DNA from: Clostridium sp. CAG:567
GTDB lineage: Bacteria; Bacillota; Clostridia; TANB77; CAG-508
Reading direction: 5' to 3'
Length of the DNA: 41,818 bases
NCBI GenBank assembly: GCA_000437855.1
Contig: FR902174.1
Span: 1 to 41,818 of the forward strand
Shown here piece by piece: positions 15,285 through 24,562 of this stretch. Under the pieces are notes generated by a model. It ran no database searches. It was not told the DNA's origin and saw only the letters and a list, made by a program, of their open reading frames with translations. A program made the translations under genes and the position numbers. Position 1 is the first letter of the stretch, and each line of letters starts with the position of its first letter.

Positions 15285-16934
15285 ATGAAAATTACTTTTT
15301 TAGGCGCAACCAAAATGGTTACAGGCTCTAATTTTTTAGTAGAAGGAGCAGGAAAAAAATTTTTAGTGGATTGTGGAATGTATCAAGGTGGAGATAGAGA
15401 TGAAATGCAAAATCATGAACCTTTTGCTTATGATGTTAATGAAATTGATTTTATGCTATTAACACATGCCCATATTGACCACTCAGGAAGAATACCAAAA
15501 TTATATAAAGAAGGATATAGAAATCCAGTAATAACAACAAAAGCTACAAGAGACCTATGTTCAATAATGCTTCCAGATAGTGGACACATTCAAGAACAAG
15601 AAATTGAGTGGAGAAATAGAAAGAGAATGAGAGAAGGTAAAGAAGCACTTCCTCCTCTATATACTGCACAAGATGCTATTGATACAATGGAAATATTTAA
15701 ACCAGTAAATTATGATGAAATTATAGAGATAGACCCTAATATTTATGTACGTTTTAATGATGCGGGACATATGCTGGGATCAGCAATTATAGAAATATGG
15801 GTAAAAGAAGATGGAAAAGAAACAAAAGCAGTATTTACAGGAGACCTTGGAAACAATGATATTCCACTTCTATCATCACCAACCATGATTGATAATTGCG
15901 ATTATTTAGTAATGGAATCAACTTATGGAGGAAGACTACATATAAGAAATGATGAAAAAGCAAATCTGTTCTTAAATATTGTTTCAGAAACTTTAGATAA
16001 AGGTGGAACTGTAGTTATACCATCGTTTGCGGTTGGTAGAACACAAGAAATTTTATATGAATTGAATAATTTAAAAGACGCACAAGATAGTGAAGAATTT
16101 AAGAAAAAATATGCAACATTGATGAAAGCACCAGTATATGTAGATAGCCCACTTGCAATTTCTGCAACAGAAGTATTTAGAGAAAATGCAAACCTTTTTG
16201 ATGAAGAAACACAAGCACTTATTGAAAGGGGAGATAATCCGCTAGAGTTCCCAGGATTACAATTTACAAGAACTGCTGATGAGTCAAAAGCTCTAAATGA
16301 AAAAAATGAATCAGCAATAATAATTTCAGCCAGTGGAATGTGTGAAGTAGGTAGAATTAAACATCATTTAAAACACCATTTATGGGATCCTAATAGTACA
16401 GTTTTATTTGTTGGATATCAAGCACCAGGAACACTAGGAAGAAGAATAGTTGATGGTGAAAAAGTAGTAAGAATATTTGGAGAGGAAATTGCTGTAAATG
16501 CAAGAATAGAATATATTGAAGGATACTCTGGACATGCTGATCAAGAATGGCTTATGAACTTTATATATTCATTTATTACAAAACCAAAACATGTATTTTT
16601 AGTACATGGAGAACCAAACGGACAAGAAATTTTGAAAGCAAAAATAGAAGAAGAAGCAAAGTTACCAGTAATAATTCCAGAATATGGTCAAACATATACT
16701 TTAGATGATAATTTAACTATGGAACAAACAGTAGCTCCAATTGCAATTCAATCATCTGCAAAACGTGAAGTACTTGATAAGATTAAATTATTAAAGAATG
16801 AATTAAATGATATGGAGTCTATTGTAAGAGAAGATTATTTATCAAAAAAAGACAATGAGAATGAAATAAGTTTACTAAAATTACGATTAAAGGAAATAGA
16901 AGATCAAATTGTAAAAATAGTAGAAAAGAATTAA
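15285..16934 (+). CDS. Beta-CASP metallo-beta-lactamase-fold RNase/hydrolase
   Basis: A 549-residue MBL-fold protein of the CPSF/YSH1-like RNA-processing group. The metal motif HAHIDH is at 61-66, and further ligands lie in DAGHMLGSAII and TGDLG. The beta-CASP insert follows with VYVDSPLAISATEVF, SASGMCEVGRIKHHL and GTLGRR; GYSGHADQEWL and FLVHGEP complete the active site. A C-terminal coiled coil (about 490-549) is an addition to the core. It is not RNase J (different motif order and context). RNA endo- or exonuclease activity is the family expectation; the substrate is unknown. Strong SD, and only 13 bases separate it from the GH15 gene. Confidence 0.85.
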   Translation: MKITFLGATKMVTGSNFLVEGAGKKFLVDCGMYQGGDRDEMQNHEPFAYDVNEIDFMLLTHAHIDHSGRIPKLYKEGYRNPVITTKATRDLCSIMLPDSGHIQEQEIEWRNRKRMREGKEALPPLYTAQDAIDTMEIFKPVNYDEIIEIDPNIYVRFNDAGHMLGSAIIEIWVKEDGKETKAVFTGDLGNNDIPLLSSPTMIDNCDYLVMESTYGGRLHIRNDEKANLFLNIVSETLDKGGTVVIPSFAVGRTQEILYELNNLKDAQDSEEFKKKYATLMKAPVYVDSPLAISATEVFRENANLFDEETQALIERGDNPLEFPGLQFTRTADESKALNEKNESAIIISASGMCEVGRIKHHLKHHLWDPNSTVLFVGYQAPGTLGRRIVDGEKVVRIFGEEIAVNARIEYIEGYSGHADQEWLMNFIYSFITKPKHVFLVHGEPNGQEILKAKIEEEAKLPVIIPEYGQTYTLDDNLTMEQTVAPIAIQSSAKREVLDKIKLLKNELNDMESIVREDYLSKKDNENEISLLKLRLKEIEDQIVKIVEKN

Positions 16935-16947
16935 AGAGGATAAACTA

Positions 16948-18894
16948 ATGAAAACTAAATATAATAATGATGCAATAATTGGCGGTAAGAATATTACCGC
17001 CAGTTATACCCGAAATGGGGAATTATTAAGAGTGATGTACCCATTTCCTGACTTTAGAAGTTGGATAGATGAATTTACAACAGGAGTAAAAATAAATGAT
17101 TCAGGAATAATATATTTGCACGAAGACATAAATAATCAATATAATCAATATTATACTGAAGACACTAATATATTAAATACAGAAATTATAAATACATATT
17201 TTAACCTAAGAATAAAGCAAACAGACTTTGTTCTATTAAAAAATAGCGTACTTATAAAAAAATATGAATTTGAAAATAAAAATAATATAGAACTAAATGT
17301 TAACTTTTTAATACACTCAAAACTTCTAACAGATTATAATAATATGGTAAGTGGCGAAGTAAAAAACAATACTTTAATTCAATATTGTCATGATTATACA
17401 ATGTACACATTTTCAAACAAACCACTTTTAAGTAGTCAAATTAATAATACAAAAGAAAACATTTCAAGTGGAATTATAAAAGATAAAGACTATATTGGAA
17501 TGTCTTGTGATTCAAGTATAAGCTATGACATTGGGTGCTTAAAACCAAACGAGAAAAAAGAATTAACAATATTTTTATATTTTAAACATAATAATGAAAC
17601 AGCTGAAGAATGCTTAAATAAAGAGCTAACAGAAATTAAGAAAATTGATGTGAAAAAAGAAGAACAATCAGTTGAAAAATATTGGAAAAAGTATGTGAAA
17701 GAACATATTGGAACAAATTTAAAAGAAGAAACTAATACAATTAATAAAAAGTTTAATCAAATTTATAAAAGAAGTATTCTACTTTTTCCATTGCTAATAA
17801 ATCAGGAAACAGGTGGAATATCTGCTGCAGTTGAAATAGATGAAAATATGACAAAATGCGGTAGGTATAGTTACTGCTGGCCAAGAGATGCAGTATTTAT
17901 TACAAAAGCATTAGATAGCTTAAAAATGTTAAAAGAAACAGAAAAATTTTACAAAATATTTTGCAAAGATACTCAAAATAAAAATGGTATGTGGGAGCAA
18001 AGATTCTATACAGACAAAAGGTTGGCTCCATGTTGGGGATATCAAATAGACGAAACTGCAAGTGTTGTTTTTGGAGTTTATGAACACTACAAAGCAACAA
18101 AAGATGTGAAATTTTTGAAAGATACATATAAAATGTGCGAAAAAGCAGTAAAATTTTTATGCACATATATGGACAATATTCTAGGTACAAAAGATGAATC
18201 AGATATTGTTAAAAATGAAATTGAAGCAACATATCATACAGAAGACAGAAATAAATTACCAAAAAGTTATGATTTATGGGAAGAAAGTGAAGGAATACAT
18301 TTGTATTCTTTAGCATGTATATATTCAGCCTTTGATGCAATAGCAGAAATTCATACTATACTAAAACCTGAATATGAACAAAGTAATAGACTAAAAGTAG
18401 AAGCAATGAATAAATTAGAAAATGCTACTAAAAAATATAATCAAGAAATAAAAAAATATATTTCAAATAACCTATACAATGAAAAAACAAAAACATTTAC
18501 AAGAAACTTAAAAGATGAAAAAACAGACATAAGCCTATTAGGGTTAGTAACACCATTTGAAATATTTTCACCTAAGGAAAAAAAGGTATTAAACACAATT
18601 GATAAAATAAATATGACATTAAGAACATATACAGGTGGATATTTAAGATATGAAGATGATAACTATTGCGAAGGAAAGAATCCATGGACAATAGCAACTT
18701 TATGGATGGCAATGTATTATCAAAAATCTGGAGAAAAAAGAAAATCAAATGAATGTATAGAGTTTATAATAAAATCAGCAAATGAACATGGATTTATAGC
18801 TGAACAAGTGGATAATAAAACAATGTCTCCTGCATGGGTAAATGGATTAGCATGGGCTCACGCAATGTTTGTTACTATATCTACAACACATTAA
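16948..18894 (+). CDS. Glycoside hydrolase family 15 (glucoamylase-like)
   Basis: Expected to release glucose or trehalose-type units from alpha-glucans. The 648-residue protein has a beta-sandwich N-terminal domain (about 1-270) and an (alpha/alpha)6 barrel. Barrel motifs include YCWPRDAVFITKALD (near 309), PCWGYQIDETA (near 360), SYDLWEESEGIHLYSL (near 437, with the general-acid Glu) and GGYLRYEDDNYCEGKNPWTIATLWMAMYY near 565-595. There is no signal peptide, so it acts inside the cell, probably on storage glycogen or imported oligosaccharides. A terminator follows at 18922. GH15 beside a beta-CASP nuclease is not an obvious functional pair. Confidence 0.9.
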   Translation: MKTKYNNDAIIGGKNITASYTRNGELLRVMYPFPDFRSWIDEFTTGVKINDSGIIYLHEDINNQYNQYYTEDTNILNTEIINTYFNLRIKQTDFVLLKNSVLIKKYEFENKNNIELNVNFLIHSKLLTDYNNMVSGEVKNNTLIQYCHDYTMYTFSNKPLLSSQINNTKENISSGIIKDKDYIGMSCDSSISYDIGCLKPNEKKELTIFLYFKHNNETAEECLNKELTEIKKIDVKKEEQSVEKYWKKYVKEHIGTNLKEETNTINKKFNQIYKRSILLFPLLINQETGGISAAVEIDENMTKCGRYSYCWPRDAVFITKALDSLKMLKETEKFYKIFCKDTQNKNGMWEQRFYTDKRLAPCWGYQIDETASVVFGVYEHYKATKDVKFLKDTYKMCEKAVKFLCTYMDNILGTKDESDIVKNEIEATYHTEDRNKLPKSYDLWEESEGIHLYSLACIYSAFDAIAEIHTILKPEYEQSNRLKVEAMNKLENATKKYNQEIKKYISNNLYNEKTKTFTRNLKDEKTDISLLGLVTPFEIFSPKEKKVLNTIDKINMTLRTYTGGYLRYEDDNYCEGKNPWTIATLWMAMYYQKSGEKRKSNECIEFIIKSANEHGFIAEQVDNKTMSPAWVNGLAWAHAMFVTISTTH

Positions 18895-18921
18895 AATGAA
18901 ATTATATTAAATAAAAACGTC

Positions 18922-18953
18922 AAAAATCTACCTCTTTAAAGGTGGATTTTTTA
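18922..18953 (+). terminator. Terminator after GH15 gene
   Basis: Stem AAAAATCTACCT with AGGTGGATTTTT (one T-G pair, about 18922-18952), followed by T residues. Confidence 0.8.
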
Positions 18954-18962
18954 TTGTATAGG

Positions 18963-19052
18963 AAAAATCGAAGATTTTTACGTATACAACAAGGTTAAGT
19001 TACCTTAGGCTGTACCAATTGCAAAGCAATTGTGTACATGTGGCGAAGCCAC
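18963..19052. repeat. Cluster of perfect mini-hairpins
   Basis: Four adjacent palindromes fill this intergenic stretch: AAAAATC-GAA-GATTTTT (18963-18979), AAGGT-N6-ACCTT (18991-19006), CAATTGC-AAA-GCAATTG flanked by GTAC repeats (19012-19037) and GTGGC-GAA-GCCAC (19040-19052). Two have C-GAA-G loops, a loop known to be exceptionally stable in DNA. There is no coding potential. The block lies between a terminator and the radA promoter, so it is neither obviously a terminator nor a leader. Confidence 0.6.
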
Positions 19053-19075
19053 TTTTCTTATTAAGAAATATAATA

Positions 19076-19104
19076 TTGACAAGCTATTTTGTGATTTGTA
19101 TAAT
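19076..19104 (+). promoter_or_regulatory. Strong promoter of radA-disA
   Basis: Perfect consensus: TTGACA (19076-19081), 17 bases, TATAAT (19099-19104) with an upstream TG. The radA start is 50 bases downstream. Confidence 0.85.
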
Positions 19105-19153
19105 AGAGTCAATAAAAACAAATTATATAGTATAAAAATAAAAAGGAGACAAA

Positions 19154-20519
19154 ATGGCTAAAACAAAAACAGTATTTGTATGTAGTAGCTGCGGATATGA
19201 ATCAACTAAATGGTTAGGAAAATGCCCACGGATGTAATGAATGGAATACTTTTTACGAGGAAAAAATTTCAAAAGATACAACAGGTTCAGGAGAAAGAAA
19301 AAATAAAATTGTTACACCAAGAATTTTAAATGAAGTAATTGGAAAAGATGCAATACGTACACATACTGGAATTGGAGAGCTAGACAGAGTATTAGGCGGA
19401 GGCTTAGTAAAAGGATCTCTTGTATTACTAGGAGGAGAACCAGGAATTGGAAAATCTACATTAATATTACAACTGTGTGATAAAGTACAAGGAGAAGGAA
19501 AAGTTTTATATGTTTCAGGAGAAGAATCAGCAGAACAAATAAAAATAAGAGCAGATAGATTAGGTATTCACAATGATGATATTTTATTTTTAGGAGAAAC
19601 AGATATAGAACTTATAGAAAATGCAATTTTCGGAATTAAGCCAAAACTTGTAATTATAGATTCAATACAAACTATGTATTCTGATGAAATATCTTCTGCA
19701 GCAGGAACTGTTAGCCAAGTACGTGAAATTACAGCTAGAATTATGCGTGTTTGCAAAAGCAATGAAATCACTACAATTATAATAGGACATGTTACAAAAG
19801 AAGGAAATATAGCAGGACCTAGAGTCTTAGAACACATGGTAGATACGGTTCTTTACTTAGAAGGAGAAAGGTATTTTTCATATAGAATTTTACGTGGAGT
19901 AAAAAACAGGTTTGGATCAACAAATGAAGTAGGAATGTTTGAAATGCAAAGTGAAGGAATGGCTGAAATAACTAATCCATCATCTGTACTTATATCTGAA
20001 AGAGAAGATAACCCATCTGGGTCAGTAATTGTAGCAAGCATGGAAGGAACTAGACCTTTACTTATTGAATTACAAGCACTTACCACGCCAACAGTATTTG
20101 GTCTTCCAAGAAGAGCAGCTAATGGTATTGATTATAATAGACTTACATTGTTAGTTGCAGTTTTAGAAAAAAGAGCAGGACTAGCATTAAGCTCACAAGA
20201 TATTTACTTAAATGTTGTAAGTGGAATAAAAATAAGTGAACCAGCAGTTGACCTTGGAACAATTATAGTATGTGCTTCAAGTTTTAAAAATATTAGTATA
20301 GATAAAAAGACTGTAATAATTGGAGAAGTTGGATTAACTGGAGAGGTTAGAGCAGTGAATTTAATAGATAAAAGATTAAAAGAAGCAGAAAAACTAGGCT
20401 TTAAAACTTGCATTATACCAGAAAGTAATAAAAAACTATTGAAAGAAAGCTATAAGTTAGATATAATAGGGGTTAGGAATGTTAGTGATGCTATGAAAGC
20501 CGTAGGGCTTAAATTTTAA
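19154..20519 (+). CDS. radA: DNA repair protein RadA, needs +1 shift at CGGA
   Basis: RadA is a RecA-like helicase that extends and resolves recombination intermediates. From ATG 19154 the zinc finger begins CSSCGYESTKWLGKCP and then reads CGG ATG TAA, a premature stop. Skipping C19229 (join 19154-19228, 19230-20519) restores CP-G-CNEWNTF, exactly the conserved C-P-G-C pattern, and a normal 454-residue protein. Downstream are Walker A GGEPGIGKS (near 94), the RadA-specific KNRFG (near 250) and the LonC-like domain with GEVGLTGEVR. If the shift failed only a 27-residue peptide would form. An internal ATG at 19674 gives a good-looking but truncated frame lacking Walker A. Next gene is disA, the classic partner. 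Confidence 0.93.
19229..19232 (+). other. CGGA recoding site 2 (radA)
   Basis: In-frame CGG (19229-19231) followed by A, codon 26 of radA, after CCA. Unshifted reading stops two codons later. The shifted reading inserts a single Gly between Pro and Cys of the zinc motif, as the family requires. Confidence 0.75.
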
Positions 20520-20565
20520 AAATAATCATTATTTTTAAAATTAATTACAAATTAGGAGGCGGAAA

Positions 20566-21645
20566 ATGGCTTTAAAGAAAGAAGAGGCAGTTATTACTGA
20601 AGTATTAAAAATGATTGCTCCTGGTACACCTATTAGAGATGGATTAGAAAATATTTTAAAAGCAAAAACAGGTGCACTAATTGTGATTGGTGATACAAAA
20701 GAAGTTCTTGATTTAGTAGATGGTGGTTTCCAATTAGATGTTGAATATACATCGTCAAGACTATATGAATTAGCTAAAATGGATGGAGCAATAGTACTTA
20801 GTGGAGATTTGAAAAAAATATTATATGCAAATACACAAATAATTCCATCACCTAGTATAGTAACAACTGAAACTGGAACAAGACATCGTACAGCTGAAAG
20901 AACGGCAAAACAAACGGGAGCACTAGTAATTAGTATTTCTCAAAGGAGAAGTATAATTACCATATTTAAAGGAAACTATAGATATGTGTTAGAAAATACT
21001 GCAGAAGTAATTTCAAAAGCAAATCAGGCATTACAAACTGTAGAAAAATATAAAAAAGTATTTGATAATAAATTAAGCTTATTAAATGAATATGAATTTA
21101 ATGACATTGTAACACTAGAAAATGTTATGACTGCTATACAAAGAGCAGAAATGGTAATGAAAATTGTTGAAGAAGTGCAAAAATCTATTTATGAATTAGG
21201 AGAAGAAGGCAGACTATTAGAAATGCAACTAGAAGAACTTATAGGAGACCTTGAAAGAGAAGAATTACTAATTGTTAAAGATTATGTAGCACCAGGCAAA
21301 AAAAGGACCGCAGAAAAAGTATTAGAGGAAATTAAAAATTTGACTTATGATGAATTAATGCTTCAAGAAAAAATTGCTAAATTATTAGGATATGAAGATT
21401 TTGATTCTTATGATGAAGTGGCAGTTTATACGAGAGGATATAGAGTACTTAATAAAATTCCTAGAATGCCAAGTAATATAGTAGAAAACTTAGTAAAATC
21501 ATTCAAATCTTTTCAACATATACTTGATGCTGACTTACAAAAATTAGATGATGTTGATGGAATTGGAGAAGTTAGAGCTAGAACAATAAAAACTTCATTA
21601 AAACGTATGCAAGAACAATTTGTGTTTGACAATTTAATGTTGTAA
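20566..21645 (+). CDS. disA: DNA integrity scanning diadenylate cyclase DisA
   Basis: Makes c-di-AMP from two ATP while scanning chromosomal DNA; synthesis pauses at branched DNA. The N-terminal DAC domain shows MDGAIVLSGD (DGA near 73) and TGTRHRTAERTAKQ (RHR near 106). A helical spine is followed by the C-terminal helix-hairpin-helix DNA-binding domain with LDDVDGIGEVRARTI (near 330). 359 residues is the family length. SD AGGAGG, 46 bases after radA. The radA-disA order is conserved in Firmicutes, and RadA is known to influence DisA activity. A second cyclase gene, cdaA, lies about 1.2 kb further on. Confidence 0.97.
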   Translation: MALKKEEAVITEVLKMIAPGTPIRDGLENILKAKTGALIVIGDTKEVLDLVDGGFQLDVEYTSSRLYELAKMDGAIVLSGDLKKILYANTQIIPSPSIVTTETGTRHRTAERTAKQTGALVISISQRRSIITIFKGNYRYVLENTAEVISKANQALQTVEKYKKVFDNKLSLLNEYEFNDIVTLENVMTAIQRAEMVMKIVEEVQKSIYELGEEGRLLEMQLEELIGDLEREELLIVKDYVAPGKKRTAEKVLEEIKNLTYDELMLQEKIAKLLGYEDFDSYDEVAVYTRGYRVLNKIPRMPSNIVENLVKSFKSFQHILDADLQKLDDVDGIGEVRARTIKTSLKRMQEQFVFDNLML

Positions 21646-21684
21646 TTGTATAATTCGAATATCTAAAAATAAAGGAGAAAAAAT

Positions 21685-22518
21685 ATGCAAAAATTCAAAA
21701 TAGTATTATTAATTATTGCAATTATTTTAGTAATTGCAGGAATAGGATTTGTAGGATATGGATTTTATAAAAAAGCTACAGTTAATATTCCAAACCCAGT
21801 TGCTACAATTGAAGTAGAAAACTATGGAACAATAAAAGCCGAACTTTATCCAGATCAAGCACCAAATACAGTATCAAATTTTATTAAACTAGCAAACCGT
21901 GGATTCTACAATGGGTTAACATTTCATAGGACAATACCTGATTTTATGATTCAAGGAGGAGATAAAGAAGGTTCTGGTTCTGGCTCACCAAGTTTAAGTG
22001 ATATCAAAGATGATGTACAAAATGATGCAAAATATAATATAGAAGGTGAATTCTTAGCTAATGGATATAATAATAATACTTTAAAACATAAAAAAGGCAT
22101 TATATCAATGGCAAGAAAGGACTATAGTTCTTATAGTAGTATAAATCCAGAATTAACTACTTATGGATATAATTCAGCAGGTTCTCAATTTTTTATCACA
22201 ACAGAAGATAATACATCACTTGATGGATATTATGCGGCTTTTGGTGAAGTAAAAGAAGGAATGGATATAGTAGAAAAAATTTCAAAGGTTGAGGTATACT
22301 ATAGAAGTTCAGAATTAAAAGATGGAGAGGAAGCACCTAAAGATAGTGATGGAAATACAATTTCGTCAGATAAACCTAAAAAAGCACCTGTTATTAAAAG
22401 TATAACAGTAGAAACTTATGGAGTTGATTATGGAACACCAAAAACAGTAGAGGAATTTGACATGGATTCATGGTATAGTAATTATATAATGCAACAATAT
22501 GGTCATATGTATCAATAA
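21685..22518 (+). CDS. Membrane-anchored cyclophilin-type peptidyl-prolyl isomerase
   Basis: Catalyses cis-trans isomerisation of X-Pro bonds, here outside the membrane. An N-terminal membrane segment (about residues 5-30) lacks a lipobox Cys, so it is an uncleaved anchor. The cyclophilin domain shows YGTIKAELYPDQAPNTVSNF, FYNGLTFHR (catalytic Arg region), FMIQGGD, GIISMAR and SQFFITTED. An acidic insert and C-terminal extension (about 205-277) lengthen it to 277 residues. Likely assists folding of secreted proteins. Its own SD (AAAGGAG) follows disA by 39 bases and a terminator closes the unit. Confidence 0.92.
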   Translation: MQKFKIVLLIIAIILVIAGIGFVGYGFYKKATVNIPNPVATIEVENYGTIKAELYPDQAPNTVSNFIKLANRGFYNGLTFHRTIPDFMIQGGDKEGSGSGSPSLSDIKDDVQNDAKYNIEGEFLANGYNNNTLKHKKGIISMARKDYSSYSSINPELTTYGYNSAGSQFFITTEDNTSLDGYYAAFGEVKEGMDIVEKISKVEVYYRSSELKDGEEAPKDSDGNTISSDKPKKAPVIKSITVETYGVDYGTPKTVEEFDMDSWYSNYIMQQYGHMYQ

Positions 22519-22551
22519 TAAAAAAAGTAGATTTGAAATATAATAAAATGA

Positions 22552-22586
22552 GAAAAGAAAAAGAAATACCTTTTTCTTTTCTTTTT
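22552..22586 (+). terminator. Terminator after cyclophilin gene
   Basis: Perfect 12-bp stem GAAAAGAAAAAG (22552-22563) with CTTTTTCTTTTC (22570-22581) followed by five T. Confidence 0.8.
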
Positions 22587-22600
22587 GTAAAAAAATGCTA

Positions 22601-22629
22601 TTGAATTTAATGTTTGTTTGTGTTATAAC
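22601..22629 (+). promoter_or_regulatory. Promoter upstream of small gene and cdaA
   Basis: TTGAAT (22601-22606), 17 bases, TATAAC (22624-22629) with a TG one base upstream. It can drive the 42-residue gene, cdaA and truA. Confidence 0.6.
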
Positions 22630-22673
22630 TAATAATAGTTTAAATAAAATTTTGTAAGAAGGGAATGATATAA

Positions 22674-22802
22674 ATGGCAAAAAATAAAAAGAACAAAATG
22701 GATATAGGAAAAATTGCAACAAAGGTAATGCTTGTGGTAATAGCATTAATGATGGTATTATCTGTTGCAGCATCTTTAATTTATTGTATTATGTTTAACT
22801 AA
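22674..22802 (+). CDS. Small membrane protein (42 aa), DUF4044-like
   Basis: Opens with the basic MAKNKKNKMDIGKIATK and then has a single membrane helix (about residues 18-41). This basic-tail plus single-helix plan resembles the DUF4044 small proteins of Firmicutes; the assignment is tentative. SD-like AGAAGGGA sits before the ATG at 22674, and it has its own promoter. It precedes cdaA by 31 bases, so it is co-expressed with the c-di-AMP synthase. Confidence 0.65.
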   Translation: MAKNKKNKMDIGKIATKVMLVVIALMMVLSVAASLIYCIMFN

Positions 22803-22833
22803 ACAATAATAAATATAACAAAAGAGGTAAAAT

Positions 22834-23748
22834 ATGTTTGAAAATTTAAAATTAAGTTTTAGTGGGATTTGGAATTCCTTTTTAAGCTATATGACAGAAC
22901 TTTCACAAAGTCCATTTAGATTACTTACTTTATTGCTAGACTTAGTAATCGTAGCATATATTTTATATAAATTTATAGTGTATGCTAAAAAGTCAAGGGT
23001 TTGGCAATTGTTAAAGGGAATTTTATTTATTTTAATAATTACAGCAATTAGTGAAGTTTTACAGCTTAAAATTTTAAACTTTTTACTAACATTTTTCATG
23101 CCTTATGGTGTAATTGCATTAATAGTAATATTTGCACCAGAGCTTCGTAGAATGTTAGAACAACTTGGTACAAATAAAATAACTAAATATTTTGGAATAT
23201 ATAAAGACATAGAAGTAAAAACAAAAGAAGATATATATAAAATTGTTATTGCTTCAACAGAACTTACTAAAACAAAAACAGGTGGGCTAATAGTTGTAGA
23301 AAGAGATATTAATATAAGTGATATTATAGAGAGTGGAGTAAAAATAGACTCAGATGTATCACCTCAATTAATAGTAAATTTATTTACACCAAATACACCA
23401 TTACATGATGGAGCAGTTATTATATCAAACAATAAAATTGCAGCCGCAGCATGTATATTACCACTTGCAGATGACAAAGAAATTGCAAAAGAAATAGGAA
23501 CAAGACATCGCGCTGGAATAGGAATATCTAAAGAATCTGATGCTATTGCAATTATTGTATCAGAAGAAACAGGAAAAATTTCTGTTGCAATAGATGGAAA
23601 CTTAATAGCAGATGTAAAAGAGGAAGCTTTAAAAAATATTTTAATAAAATATATGATCAATAAAAGGTTTGCTGTGGAGAGAAATAGAAGAGTAAAAAAA
23701 TTGAAAATAAAAAAGGAAAATAAACAAAAACAAAATGAGGAACATTAA
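22834..23748 (+). CDS. cdaA: Membrane diadenylate cyclase CdaA
   Basis: House-keeping c-di-AMP synthase tied to potassium and cell-wall homeostasis. Three membrane helices occupy about residues 28-95. The DAC domain carries APELRRMLEQLG (near 105), LHDGAVII (DGA near 191) and GTRHRAGIG (RHR near 224). 304 residues with a Lys-rich C-terminal tail. Normally cdaA is followed by its regulator cdaR (YbbR domains) and glmM; here the next gene is truA, overlapping by 14 bases, and cdaR is not in the window. SD AAGAGG before ATG 22834. Confidence 0.96.
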   Translation: MFENLKLSFSGIWNSFLSYMTELSQSPFRLLTLLLDLVIVAYILYKFIVYAKKSRVWQLLKGILFILIITAISEVLQLKILNFLLTFFMPYGVIALIVIFAPELRRMLEQLGTNKITKYFGIYKDIEVKTKEDIYKIVIASTELTKTKTGGLIVVERDINISDIIESGVKIDSDVSPQLIVNLFTPNTPLHDGAVIISNNKIAAAACILPLADDKEIAKEIGTRHRAGIGISKESDAIAIIVSEETGKISVAIDGNLIADVKEEALKNILIKYMINKRFAVERNRRVKKLKIKKENKQKQNEEH

Positions 23749-24472
23749 ACTAACTATTGAATATGATGGCAAAGAATATAATGGTTGGCAAAAACAACCT
23801 AATAAATTAAATATTCAAGGCGAAATAGAAAGAGCCATACAAAATGTTACTGGAAAACAAGTTGACTTGATTGGATCTGGAAGAACAGATGCAGGAGTTA
23901 ATGCTTATGGACAAGTAGCTAATTTTAAAATTGAATCAGAATTTCCAATAGAGAAAATGGCAACTGCAATTAATTCACAGTTAAAAAAATCTATCTGTGT
24001 GAAAAGAGCAGAAGAGGTACCTCTAGAATTTCATAGTAGATATAATTGCCATAGTAAAACATATAATTATGTTATAGATAATTCAGAACAAGGAACTGCA
24101 ATATATAGAAATTTAACATATCATGTTTCACAAAAACTAAATATAAAAAATATGCAAGAAGCTGTAAAATATTTTGTGGGTGAACATGACTTTAGCAGTT
24201 TTAAGTCTAGCGGAACAAGTAGCAAGAGTAGCGTAAGGACAATATATGATGCAAAGGTAGAAAAAGACAAAGATAAAATAATAATTAGCCTTACAGGAAA
24301 TGGTTTTTTATATAATATGGTAAGAATTATAGCAGGCACCTTGCTAGAAGTGGGATTAGGAAACATTAAACCAGAGGAAATTAAAGATATTATTGAAGCA
24401 AAAAACAGACAAAAAGCAGGAAAAACTTTGCCACCACAAGGCTTGTTTTTAATGAATGTAGAGTATAATTAA
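23735..24472 (+). CDS. truA: tRNA pseudouridine(38-40) synthase TruA
   Basis: Forms pseudouridine at positions 38-40 of the anticodon stem-loop. The catalytic Asp is residue 52 in GSGRTDAGVNA. YDGKEYNGWQKQP near the start, EFHSRYNCHSKTYNYVID (near 93-110) and NGFLYNMVRIIAGTL (near 190) are standard TruA motifs. 245 residues is normal. The start lies inside the last 14 bases of cdaA, implying translational coupling. A terminator follows. Confidence 0.97.
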   Translation: MRNIKLTIEYDGKEYNGWQKQPNKLNIQGEIERAIQNVTGKQVDLIGSGRTDAGVNAYGQVANFKIESEFPIEKMATAINSQLKKSICVKRAEEVPLEFHSRYNCHSKTYNYVIDNSEQGTAIYRNLTYHVSQKLNIKNMQEAVKYFVGEHDFSSFKSSGTSSKSSVRTIYDAKVEKDKDKIIISLTGNGFLYNMVRIIAGTLLEVGLGNIKPEEIKDIIEAKNRQKAGKTLPPQGLFLMNVEYN

Positions 24473-24501
24473 AAGGGCAACACATAAAGTGTTGCTTTTT
24501 T
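24471..24501 (+). terminator. Terminator after truA
   Basis: Stem GCAACAC (24477-24483) and GTGTTGC (24489-24495) inside A and T tracts, overlapping the truA stop codon. Confidence 0.85.
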
Positions 24502-24562
24502 GTAACGCTTTTAATTTTTTTTCATACAATATAGTAAAAACAAATTGAGAGGGGAAAAAAAT

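Noticed and set aside
19674..20519. A shortened RadA-like protein starting at the ATG 19674.
   Set aside because: It would lack the zinc finger and Walker A. A strong promoter, SD and ATG at 19154 with the correct zinc-finger sequence show the true start is upstream.
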